From: SIG471 sp045638565
GTDB taxonomy: Bacteria > Bacillota > Clostridia > Oscillospirales > Butyricicoccaceae
Length of the DNA: 20,184 nt
Assembly (NCBI GenBank): GCA_045638565.1
Contig: JAZUBN010000015.1
Coordinates: 1 to 20,184 of the forward strand
Reading direction: 5' to 3'
Below are positions 14,542-20,184 of the stretch, one piece after another. A model generated the notes under the pieces. It searched no databases. It was not told the DNA's origin and saw nothing but the letters and a program-made list of their open reading frames with translations. Numbering within the stretch: position 1 is the first letter of the stretch; every line of letters starts with the position of its first letter. The position numbers were made by a program, and so were the translations under genes.

Positions 14542-14570
14542 TTTACAAATAACGCTGAAAGTAGTATAAT
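14542..14570 (+). promoter_or_regulatory. promoter of the thioesterase gene
   Basis: TTTACA (14542-14547), 17 bases, TATAAT (14565-14570). Predicted start near 14577, with a leader of about 25 bases. Confidence 0.8.
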
Positions 14571-14601
14571 GTGATTATAAATTAAAACTGTGAGGCGAAT
14601 T

Positions 14602-15012
14602 ATGGAGATATACAAGCATAAAGTTCAGTATTACGAAACCGATAAAATGGGCATTACACATCATTCCAACTATATCCGCTGGATGGAAGAAGCGAGAATA
14701 GATTTTTGCGAACAAATCGGCTGGGGATATGATAAAATGGAAGAAAATGGAATTATGTCCCCTGTGATCGGCGTAGAATGCAAATATAAGCTCAATACCA
14801 CATTCGCCGATATAATCGCAATAGAGATATTTGTGGAGGAGTTCAGCGGTGTCCGTCTTAAACTGCGTTATGAAATGAAAAGAGACGGAAAACTTGTCTG
14901 TGAAGGCAAAACAGAGCATTGTTTCATGAGTCCCGACGGCAAAATCCTCCGCCTCAAAAAAGAACACCCCGCCCTCTTTGAACTTTTCACAACTCTGGCA
15001 GAAAATAAATAA
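14602..15012 (+). CDS. acyl-CoA thioesterase, 4HBT/YbgC-type hotdog fold
   Basis: A 136-residue hotdog-fold thioesterase that would hydrolyse acyl-CoA or related thioesters in the cytoplasm. The N-terminal signature YETDKMGITHHSNY (11-24) includes the active-site Asp14 and His20/21, followed by RWMEEAR (26-32) on the central helix. ATG at 14602 was chosen because GAGG (14592-14595) lies 6 bases upstream; a GTG at 14590 overlaps that site. Its own promoter and the shared hairpin downstream make it monocistronic. The acyl substrate cannot be read from the sequence. Confidence 0.9.
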   Translation: MEIYKHKVQYYETDKMGITHHSNYIRWMEEARIDFCEQIGWGYDKMEENGIMSPVIGVECKYKLNTTFADIIAIEIFVEEFSGVRLKLRYEMKRDGKLVCEGKTEHCFMSPDGKILRLKKEHPALFELFTTLAENK

Positions 15013-15027
15013 TTATCCCTTCGTTAG

Positions 15028-15073
15028 CCTCCACTGTGCAAGGGGAGGTGTCAATCGAAGATTGACGGAGGGG
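15028..15073 (+). repeat. G-rich hairpin repeat, copy C
   Basis: CCTCC (15028-15032) can pair with GGAGG (15044-15048). Then TCAATC (15051-15056), loop GAA and GATTGA (15060-15065) form a second hairpin, followed by CGGAGGGG. This has the same layout as copy B and lies just after the thioesterase stop codon. Confidence 0.65.
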
Positions 15074-15088
15074 TTGTCATTATAAAAT

Positions 15089-15113
15089 AAAAGCACCCGT
15101 ATGGGTGCTTTTT
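15089..15113. terminator. bidirectional terminator between convergent genes
   Basis: AAAAGCACCC (15089-15098), loop GTAT and GGGTGCTTTT (15103-15112). A-tract and T-tract arms on both sides fit termination of the thioesterase gene on the plus strand and the YitT-family gene on the minus strand. Confidence 0.88.
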
Positions 15114-15710
15114 CTATGCTTTCTTCAATTCAAAAGTCTGTACCATTTCGATAATTTTGGAAGAAATGATAACAGTCACAAGCGAATATGCAATTTTGGT
15201 AAATGGAATATAGCTGAGGGAAAGGGCGAGCACAGTAAGGTCTGTAAGCAGATAGCATTTTGCAATGCTCCATCCTGTCTTCATCGATACAACGAGTGCC
15301 AGAGAATCGTCGCCGCCTGCCGCACCGCCTTGTCTTACAACAAGACCGACGCCAACGCCCACGAAAATGCCGCCGAAAATAGCGCACATAAGAGGGGAAT
15401 GGCTGATGTCAGGAGTCATATAGCCGATTTTTTCATAGATTCGGTAAAAAACCGAAAACATAAGACTTGCCATAACTGCATTGCCTAAAAATCCCTTGCC
15501 GAGATACTTCGTACCAAGCAAAAAGAGGCTTACATCCATTACAAACCCCGAAAATGCGGGAGAAATACCAAACCAGTGCTGAATGAAAAGTGTCATCCCA
15601 AGAATACCGCCCTCGGTGACAGGAGAGCGGGAATGAATGTTGAACATCCCGAAAGCCAATATGGCCGAGCCTAAAATCAGCATGGGAAGATGTGAATATT
15701 TTGACTTCAT
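15114..15710 (-). CDS. YitT/YczE family integral membrane protein
   Basis: A 198-residue membrane protein with about six hydrophobic segments (roughly 8-24, 34-48, 52-68, 73-90, 106-126, 150-190, the last probably two). Family signatures are EGGILG (33-38) and QGGAAGGDDSLAL (127-139). The longer YitT proteins carry an extra cytoplasmic DUF2179 domain of about 80 residues, absent here, so this is the short form. The transported substrate, if any, is unknown. The start is preceded on the minus strand by AAGGA (plus 15717-15721). It has a perfect consensus promoter of its own and ends at a shared bidirectional terminator. Confidence 0.85.
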   Translation of the reverse strand: MKSKYSHLPMLILGSAILAFGMFNIHSRSPVTEGGILGMTLFIQHWFGISPAFSGFVMDVSLFLLGTKYLGKGFLGNAVMASLMFSVFYRIYEKIGYMTPDISHSPLMCAIFGGIFVGVGVGLVVRQGGAAGGDDSLALVVSMKTGWSIAKCYLLTDLTVLALSLSYIPFTKIAYSLVTVIISSKIIEMVQTFELKKA

Positions 15711-15741
15711 AAAGTTTCCTTATCGTTTATTTGCACAGATA

Positions 15742-15770
15742 ATTATACTCAGATTTATGCATTCTGTCAA
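15742..15770 (-). promoter_or_regulatory. consensus promoter of the YitT-family gene
   Basis: On the minus strand TTGACA (15770-15765), 17 bases, TATAAT (15747-15742). It lies directly after the HD gene stop, where no terminator is seen, so read-through from upstream may add to it. Confidence 0.88.
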
Positions 15771-15773
15771 GTG

Positions 15774-16370
15774 CTACTCCATGTCATCGATTATATTGCC
15801 CTTGCGGATATTTTCCTCTATCATATTTTTAGTGTAATCCCAGATGAATTCCGAGCCCTTCTTCGAGCGAATCTGTCGGTTATGGATACGCGAGTGTGTC
15901 ACACCGTGTTCACGCCAGCTGTCGCCATCGTTGGAATTATTGAGCAAAAATGGCTGGAAATTGTCCATAGCACGAGCAAAACGAGCTTCAGCAGTTTCAC
16001 AAGCCTCAAATTCATAAAACAAAGAGATAAGCTCATCTCTCTGTTCGTCGGGAAGAAGACCGAAAATGCGCTGAGCCGCCTTTTCTTCGCGCTCCTGCTG
16101 ACTGTCCTTGCCGGCATCGCCATAGGCATAGGTATCGCCTGCGTCAATCTCAACAATATCGTGAATCAGCGCCATCATCATAGCCTTCGCCACATCGAAA
16201 GGCTCGTTGGAATATTCTTTCAGCAGGTATATCATAATAGCCATGTGCCAGGCGTGCTCGGCATCATTTTCACGGCGTCCGTTGCCTGTTATATTATTCT
16301 GACGGAAAATATTCTTTTCCTTGTCGATTTCAAGAATGAAATCAAGTTGTTTCTTAAATCTTTCGTCCAT
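15774..16370 (-). CDS. HD-domain phosphohydrolase (YfbR/HDDC2-like)
   Basis: A 198-residue HD-superfamily protein, probably a metal-dependent nucleotidase acting on deoxynucleoside monophosphates, as the related YfbR does. Metal ligands follow the H...HD...D pattern: His39 (NDAEHAWH), His70-Asp71 (LIHDIVE) and Asp136 (RAMDNF). Glu74 and the downstream EIDAGD (74-79) are also family-typical. There is no regulatory domain or signal peptide. It follows the HAD gene by 15 bases with only a weak ribosome site (AGGGC, plus 16377-16381), so co-transcription is likely. Together they look like a small phosphate-ester house-cleaning unit; that pairing is inference. Confidence 0.88.
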   Translation of the reverse strand: MDERFKKQLDFILEIDKEKNIFRQNNITGNGRRENDAEHAWHMAIMIYLLKEYSNEPFDVAKAMMMALIHDIVEIDAGDTYAYGDAGKDSQQEREEKAAQRIFGLLPDEQRDELISLFYEFEACETAEARFARAMDNFQPFLLNNSNDGDSWREHGVTHSRIHNRQIRSKKGSEFIWDYTKNMIEENIRKGNIIDDME

Positions 16371-16385
16371 ATTATTGCCCTGTAA

Positions 16386-17207
16386 TTATATATTTTCAAG
16401 CAGCCATCTTGCTACGCCGTCTTCGTTGTTTGAAGCAATAATACCTGTCGCAATAGCCTTCAGCTCGTCGGCAGCATTGGCAACGGCATAACATTCATCG
16501 GCAATTTCAAACATGGAAATATCGTTCTTTCCATCGCCGAAACAGACCACCTTATCGCAGCCGAGATTTTCCTTTAACTGTAAAACAGCATTTCTTTTTG
16601 ACGCCGCTTTCGGCATGATTTCAAGCCATTGAGCCTTGCTGTAAATATCGACCTGATAAACGCAGTTGAGCCGTTCATCTGCCTTGAAAATCTCATATAA
16701 AGGCGCAAGCATTTCCGGCTCATCAATGCAGGTGAAATAGAAAATGTTGTCTTTGTAGAGCTCGTCAGCATCGCGCACCGCATTATATCGCGGGTCAGTC
16801 CCACGGCTGTCCAGAAAATGGCGAAGCCCCCATGTTATATGTTCATCATTGTTGACAAAATTAAAATGCTCATCCTTTCCGTCAAGCGAATAGACAAGCG
16901 GATATATGTCGTTTTCCAAAAGGATATCCAATACATATTTCACTGTGTCATTATGGAAAAAGTTGGAAACTATAATCTCCTTGCTTTCGTTTTCAAGCAC
17001 AAATGCGCCATTATATAAAATAATCGGAAGCCGTCCTTTAAGCCCATCTGTAACCTTTACCGAAGTATGCCACGAGCGAGCGGTAGCATAGGAAAAAATC
17101 AGCCCTTTTTCCACAAGGCTGTTGATAGTATTTGCAGTAAACTCGCTGATTTTCGCATCGGAATGAATCAGCGTGCCGTCAAGGTCGGAAATATATAATG
17201 TTTTAAT
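16386..17207 (-). CDS. HAD-superfamily phosphatase (Cof-type), non-ATG start
   Basis: A Cof/type-IIB HAD hydrolase, likely dephosphorylating sugar phosphates or other small metabolites in the cytoplasm. Counting the ATT codon as residue 1: motif I SDLDGTL (7-13, nucleophile Asp8, Asp10), motif II Thr42 in YATAR, Lys204 in ASKRNA and motif IV FGDGKNDISMFE (223-234), with the cap domain between. The predicted length of 273 is normal. There is no in-frame ATG at the start. The frame offers ATT at 17207-17205, with GAGGTG (plus 17214-17219) six bases upstream, or GTG at 17216-17214, which is itself part of that ribosome site. ATT, a rare initiator, fits the spacing best. A consensus promoter places the transcript start only about 13 bases ahead. 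The frame stays open far upstream but no domain lies there. Confidence 0.85.
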   Translation of the reverse strand: MKTLYISDLDGTLIHSDAKISEFTANTINSLVEKGLIFSYATARSWHTSVKVTDGLKGRLPIILYNGAFVLENESKEIIVSNFFHNDTVKYVLDILLENDIYPLVYSLDGKDEHFNFVNNDEHITWGLRHFLDSRGTDPRYNAVRDADELYKDNIFYFTCIDEPEMLAPLYEIFKADERLNCVYQVDIYSKAQWLEIMPKAASKRNAVLQLKENLGCDKVVCFGDGKNDISMFEIADECYAVANAADELKAIATGIIASNNEDGVARWLLENI

Positions 17208-17226
17208 AAAAATCACCTCATTTATA

Positions 17227-17254
17227 ATTATAGCAAAACCCACGCAGTTGTCAA
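17227..17254 (-). promoter_or_regulatory. promoter of the HAD-HD unit, -35 shared with divergent promoter
   Basis: On the minus strand TTGACA (17254-17249), 16 bases, TATAAT (17232-17227). Predicted start near 17220. Its -35 bases are almost the same as those of the plus-strand promoter at 17248-17276. Confidence 0.85.
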
Positions 17255-17276
17255 CCGCTGTAAAATATGATAAAAT
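17248..17276 (+). promoter_or_regulatory. promoter of the lyxose isomerase unit
   Basis: TTGTCA (17248-17253), 17 bases, TAAAAT (17271-17276), preceded by TGA to give an extended -10. Predicted start near 17283. The -35 lies in the near-palindrome GTTGTCAAC (17247-17255), shared with the divergent promoter. Confidence 0.75.
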
Positions 17277-17306
17277 ATACTTATCAACTCCAAAGGAGAC
17301 AACGCT

Positions 17307-17993
17307 ATGAAACGCTCTAAAATAAATAAAGCCCTCCGCGAATTGGAGGCAATGTGCAAAAAGCACTGCTGTTATCTGCCGCCTTTCTGCCATTTCACTC
17401 CCGAAGAATGGGCAGAAAAGGGCCATGAATATGATGAAATCCGTGATTGTGCCCTGGGCTGGGATATCACAGACTATGGCTTGGGTGATTTCGAAAAGGT
17501 AGGCTTCTCGCTCATCACAATCCGCAATGGCAACCGCAATATGGCGGAAAAATACCCTAAAGTCTATGCCGAAAAGCTGCTTTTCCTCAAGGAAGGTCAG
17601 TATGCCCCAAACCATTTCCATTGGTACAAGACAGAGGACATCATAAATCGAGGCGGCGGCAACATCCTCATCCGTGTTTACAACAGCCACAAGGATGAAA
17701 GCATCGACTATGAAAGCGATGTAACAGTACACACAGACGGCAGAACTTATACTGTTCCTGCCGGCTCGCAGATTCGTCTTACACCGGGCGAAAGCATCCA
17801 TATCCAGCAGTATCTTTACCATGATTTTACAGTTGAAGAGGGTACAGGTGACGTGCTTCTCGGCGAAGTCAGCCAGTGCAATGACGATAATAATGATAAC
17901 CGTTTCGCTGAGCCTATCGGCAGATTCCCGACTATCGAGGAGGATGAGCCTGCCTATCGTCTGCTGTGCAATGAATATCCGGAGGCGAAATAA
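17307..17993 (+). CDS. D-lyxose isomerase (D-lyxose ketol-isomerase)
   Basis: A 228-residue cupin-fold isomerase that interconverts D-lyxose and D-xylulose; characterised relatives also convert D-mannose and D-fructose. Metal ligands are recognisable: His103 and His105 (NHFHW), Glu110 (YKTED) and His172 (YHDF). Strong family stretches are EGQYAPNHFHWYKTED (96-111) and the C-terminal SQCNDDNNDN (189-198) with RFPTIEEDEP (206-215). Size is normal. Ribosome site AAAGGAG (17292-17298), 8 bases from the ATG. The gene is followed after one base by a PfkB sugar kinase, which would phosphorylate the ketose product. This suggests use of lyxose or, more plausibly with a fructokinase-like partner, mannose. 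Confidence 0.92.
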   Translation: MKRSKINKALRELEAMCKKHCCYLPPFCHFTPEEWAEKGHEYDEIRDCALGWDITDYGLGDFEKVGFSLITIRNGNRNMAEKYPKVYAEKLLFLKEGQYAPNHFHWYKTEDIINRGGGNILIRVYNSHKDESIDYESDVTVHTDGRTYTVPAGSQIRLTPGESIHIQQYLYHDFTVEEGTGDVLLGEVSQCNDDNNDNRFAEPIGRFPTIEEDEPAYRLLCNEYPEAK

Positions 17994-17994
17994 T

Positions 17995-18954
17995 ATGGCA
18001 AAAGTTGTAGCTTTAGGCGAACTTTTAATCGATTTTGCCCAGATAAGCACAGAAAATGGCTATCCGACAATGAAGGCTCATCCGGGCGGCGCTCCTTGCA
18101 ATTATCTTGCTGCGCTTAATAAATATGGCATTTCCACAGCCTTTATCGGCAAAGTAGGTGGCGATGCCTTCGGCAAAGCGCTTGTTGATACAATGGAAAA
18201 AACTGGAATTGATACCCGCGGGATTGTGATGGACGAAAAGGTATTTACAACTCTCGCTTTCGTCACCAATGACGAAAAGGGCGACCGCAGTTTCAGCTTT
18301 GCACGCAAGCCGGGGGCAGACACCTGCCTCACATGGGAGGAAGTTGACAAAAGCCTTATCGATGAATGTGACATCTTCCATTTCGGCACATTGAGCCTGA
18401 CAGACGAGCCGTCCAAATCGGCAACCGAGCAGGCTGTAGCCTATGCAAAAGAGAAGGGCAAGCTTATCTCCTTCGACCCTAATCTGCGTAAGCCGTTGTG
18501 GAATGACATTTCAAAGGCAAGAGATGTCATGAAATGGGGGCTTTCTCAGGCTGACATCGTCAAAATCAGCGACGAGGAAGTGGAATTCCTGTGGCATGGT
18601 CTTGTGGGCGAAAGCGAAGCAAGATATAAGTTGGGCAATGAGTTCGGAATAAGCCTTGTTATGATTACAAAGGGCGAAAATGGCGCAATTATCGCAAATA
18701 AAGATAATATTGTCCGTGTGAATACACCGAAAGTCAATGTAATCGATACAACGGGAGCGGGGGACATCTTCGGCGGCTCGGCTGTGGCAAGACTTCTTGA
18801 ACTGAATAAGCATCCTGATGCTCTAACAGCGGAAGAACTGGAATATATTGGAAAATATGCCGCAACTGCCGCATCACTTTCGACAGAGAAACAGGGTGGC
18901 ATCCCATCTGTGCCAGATAAGGAAAGCGTCCTTGCAAAGATGGCGGAGGAATAA
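17995..18954 (+). CDS. PfkB-family carbohydrate kinase (fructokinase-like)
   Basis: A ribokinase-fold sugar kinase of 319 residues. PfkB signature 1 appears as HPGGAPCNYLAALNKYG (29-45), and signature 2 as DTTGAGDIFGGSA (251-263) with catalytic Asp257 and the GAGD anion hole. MITKGENGA (223-231) and the FDPNLR motif (160-165) are typical of fructokinases. It probably makes fructose 6-phosphate from fructose, using ATP. The start at 17995 has GGAGG (17981-17985) inside the end of the isomerase gene, so the two are co-translated neighbours. Exact sugar specificity cannot be read from the sequence; other ketoses or KDG are possible. Confidence 0.9.
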   Translation: MAKVVALGELLIDFAQISTENGYPTMKAHPGGAPCNYLAALNKYGISTAFIGKVGGDAFGKALVDTMEKTGIDTRGIVMDEKVFTTLAFVTNDEKGDRSFSFARKPGADTCLTWEEVDKSLIDECDIFHFGTLSLTDEPSKSATEQAVAYAKEKGKLISFDPNLRKPLWNDISKARDVMKWGLSQADIVKISDEEVEFLWHGLVGESEARYKLGNEFGISLVMITKGENGAIIANKDNIVRVNTPKVNVIDTTGAGDIFGGSAVARLLELNKHPDALTAEELEYIGKYAATAASLSTEKQGGIPSVPDKESVLAKMAEE

Positions 18955-18955
18955 T

Positions 18956-20044
18956 ATGAACGAAAATCTTATTAAGAAAATAAACGGTCTGCTGACCAAT
19001 ATCGTCAATCAGACAAAAGATTCTCCCGATGAGGCTGTGAATAAAATCAATACGGTTGAAAAAGAACTGGACAGTATGGTGGCAGAGGGTACGGAGGACA
19101 GACTTTTCATCGAATCCAATATCTACGAAGCCAAGGGCGATGTATATGTGAAGTGCAGAAAGCCCGCAAATGCGGAAATGCAGTATGGCACAATGCTTGA
19201 AAAGGCTCGTCAGCTCTATATGGATGACAAGGAAAAGCACGACTATACCTTCGCCAAGGCGGCACGCAAATGCGCCGCACTTTATGAGCTTCTGCTCGGC
19301 ATAAATCACACAGTGCCACTGCCTCGTCAGCTTTCTGACAGCGATAAAAAACTGCTTGAAAGGGCAGAATTGCTCCACAAGCAGGCTATGGGCGCTACAT
19401 ACAAAAGCGGCACCACGATCGATGCAAAAATTGTTCGCCTGCAGGCCGACAGCCATTATAAAATCGGCTGTATTTATTCGCTGAGAAATCAGCTTGATGA
19501 AGCTGAGGAGCATTTCAAAAACTCCATGGAGCTTGGCAGAGCTATGTTCAATGCCCTTCGCACAAAGGAGCAGTCATATCTTGCCTCGCGAAGCGAAAGC
19601 GCCGTAAATGTCACGTATATGCTCAGAAGCAAGCACAGCGAATCGGTCGAGCTGAATAAGTCGATAGTCGAACGCCTTAAAACAATCGAGCCGACAGACC
19701 CTGCATTTTTCGGCAGACAGATCGCAATGGCACATCTGAGTATCGGCAAGAGCTATTCCTCTATTGAGGGCGAAAAATATAACGCCATGGATGAATATCA
19801 TACCGCCCTGGAAAAAATATGCAAGGTAAATGAAATTTCTGAAAAGAAGATGACAGAGGATGTTATAATGTTCAGCATTGCTGTCGGCGATTTCTATAAG
19901 CGCCTTGGACTGACAGCCAATGCAGCGGTTTATTATAACTATGCGGTATCGAATATAAAGAATCTCCCTGAAGGCAAATGTTCTGCATCCTGCAAAAATG
20001 CCCTCGACAGAATCACAGGCAAATCCAAAAAGGAAAATGAGTAA
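18956..20044 (+). CDS. TPR-like helical repeat protein, unknown function
   Basis: A 362-residue, charged, all-helical protein. The clearest repeat-like unit is about 168-200 (HYKIGCIYSLRNQLDEAEEH onward), with the small-large alternation of tetratricopeptide repeats. Weaker units lie near 50-85, 245-285 and 300-330. There is no signal peptide, membrane segment or enzymatic motif. TPR proteins are usually binding scaffolds; the partner is unknown. It starts two bases after the kinase, behind GGAGG (18945-18949), as the last gene of the unit, so it is probably co-expressed with the sugar genes. A functional link is not shown. Terminator follows directly. Confidence 0.75.
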   Translation: MNENLIKKINGLLTNIVNQTKDSPDEAVNKINTVEKELDSMVAEGTEDRLFIESNIYEAKGDVYVKCRKPANAEMQYGTMLEKARQLYMDDKEKHDYTFAKAARKCAALYELLLGINHTVPLPRQLSDSDKKLLERAELLHKQAMGATYKSGTTIDAKIVRLQADSHYKIGCIYSLRNQLDEAEEHFKNSMELGRAMFNALRTKEQSYLASRSESAVNVTYMLRSKHSESVELNKSIVERLKTIEPTDPAFFGRQIAMAHLSIGKSYSSIEGEKYNAMDEYHTALEKICKVNEISEKKMTEDVIMFSIAVGDFYKRLGLTANAAVYYNYAVSNIKNLPEGKCSASCKNALDRITGKSKKENE

Positions 20045-20049
20045 AACAA

Positions 20050-20075
20050 AAAAGCCACTCAATCGAGTGGCTTTT
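20050..20075 (+). terminator. terminator of the lyxose isomerase unit
   Basis: AAAAGCCACTC (20050-20060), loop AATC and GAGTGGCTTTT (20065-20075) form an 11-bp perfect stem, usable in both directions. Confidence 0.9.
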
Positions 20076-20103
20076 GTTATAACTATGTTTGATTCGCAAA
20101 AAC

Positions 20104-20127
20104 AAAAAAGCAAGTCTTTCGACTTGC
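20104..20127 (-). terminator. terminator of the second tRNA-Leu
   Basis: On the minus strand GCAAGTC (20127-20121), loop GAAA, GACTTGC (20116-20110) and six T's (20109-20104). It differs from the first copy only in T-run length. Confidence 0.9.
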
Positions 20128-20129
20128 CT

Positions 20130-20184
20130 TGGTGCGGTCGGGGGGACTTGAACCCCCACGAGACTGCTCTCACTAGCACCTCAA
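20130..20184 (-). tRNA. tRNA-Leu (GAG), second copy, cut by the window end
   Basis: The 3' 55 bases of a minus-strand tRNA-Leu. They run from the anticodon loop TTGAGGT, through the variable arm and T arm, to the encoded CCA whose complement TGG is at 20130-20132. Every visible base matches the copy at 7354-7408. The 5' portion lies beyond the window. Confidence 0.95.

Noticed and set aside
17217..18050. Upstream extension of the HAD phosphatase frame on the minus strand
   Set aside because: The open frame continues through the divergent promoter region and antisense to the lyxose isomerase gene. No domain is present there, and the conserved HAD start is at about 17207.
1..20184. CRISPR array, phage, transposase, toxin-antitoxin or other defence system
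   Set aside because: No regularly spaced repeats, no integrase or transposase motifs and no defence-type domains were found on either strand. The inverted tRNA copies are not flanked by target duplications visible here.

Overview
The window looks like chromosomal DNA of a low-to-moderate-GC Firmicute, most likely a gut-type member of the Clostridia. Evidence: strong AGGAGG-like ribosome sites, TTGACA/TATAAT promoters, hairpin-plus-T-run terminators, a split glycine dehydrogenase (gcvPA/gcvPB), a tandem glycine riboswitch and a YitT-type membrane protein. The genus cannot be fixed from the sequence. Almost everything is housekeeping or metabolic. There is no phage, transposase, CRISPR or recognisable defence system.

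Layout. 1-242 is intergenic, with two copies of a G-rich hairpin repeat (a third lies at 15028-15073) and a promoter. 243-2831 holds an EcsC-like/SHOCT protein, a small peptide-deformylase-family protein and an aldo/keto reductase with two 4Fe-4S motifs. 2967-4406 is a cytoplasmic-looking serine carboxypeptidase (S10) on its own promoter and terminator. 4501-6866 is a tight four-gene operon: an unknown acidic protein, a gamma-carbonic-anhydrase-like protein and two tandem short QueG-like iron-sulfur proteins. 6963-7085 (minus) is a 40-residue acidic peptide gene. 7323-7408 is tRNA-Leu(GAG).

7576-14540 is the centrepiece: a consensus promoter, a tandem glycine riboswitch ending in a terminator, then gcvT-gcvH-gcvPA-gcvPB-lplA-lpdA. 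This is a complete glycine cleavage system with its lipoate ligase and E3 subunit on one apparent transcript. When glycine is abundant it would yield CO2, NH3, NADH and methylene-tetrahydrofolate. lplA would load salvaged lipoate onto the H protein, and lpdA would reoxidise the lipoyl arm. No lipoate synthesis gene is present in the window.

14602-15710 has a hotdog thioesterase facing a YitT-family membrane protein across a shared terminator. 15774-17207 (minus) is an HD phosphohydrolase and a HAD phosphatase. Divergently, 17307-20044 carries D-lyxose isomerase, a PfkB sugar kinase and a TPR-like protein. The two divergent promoters share almost the same -35 bases. The window ends inside a second, inverted tRNA-Leu(GAG) copy that is identical to the first over all the bases visible.

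Items most worth a second look: the HAD gene with no ATG start (ATT or GTG), the shared -35 divergent promoters, the 40-residue peptide, the tandem truncated QueG-like pair, the covarying hairpin repeats, and the isomerase/kinase pair.
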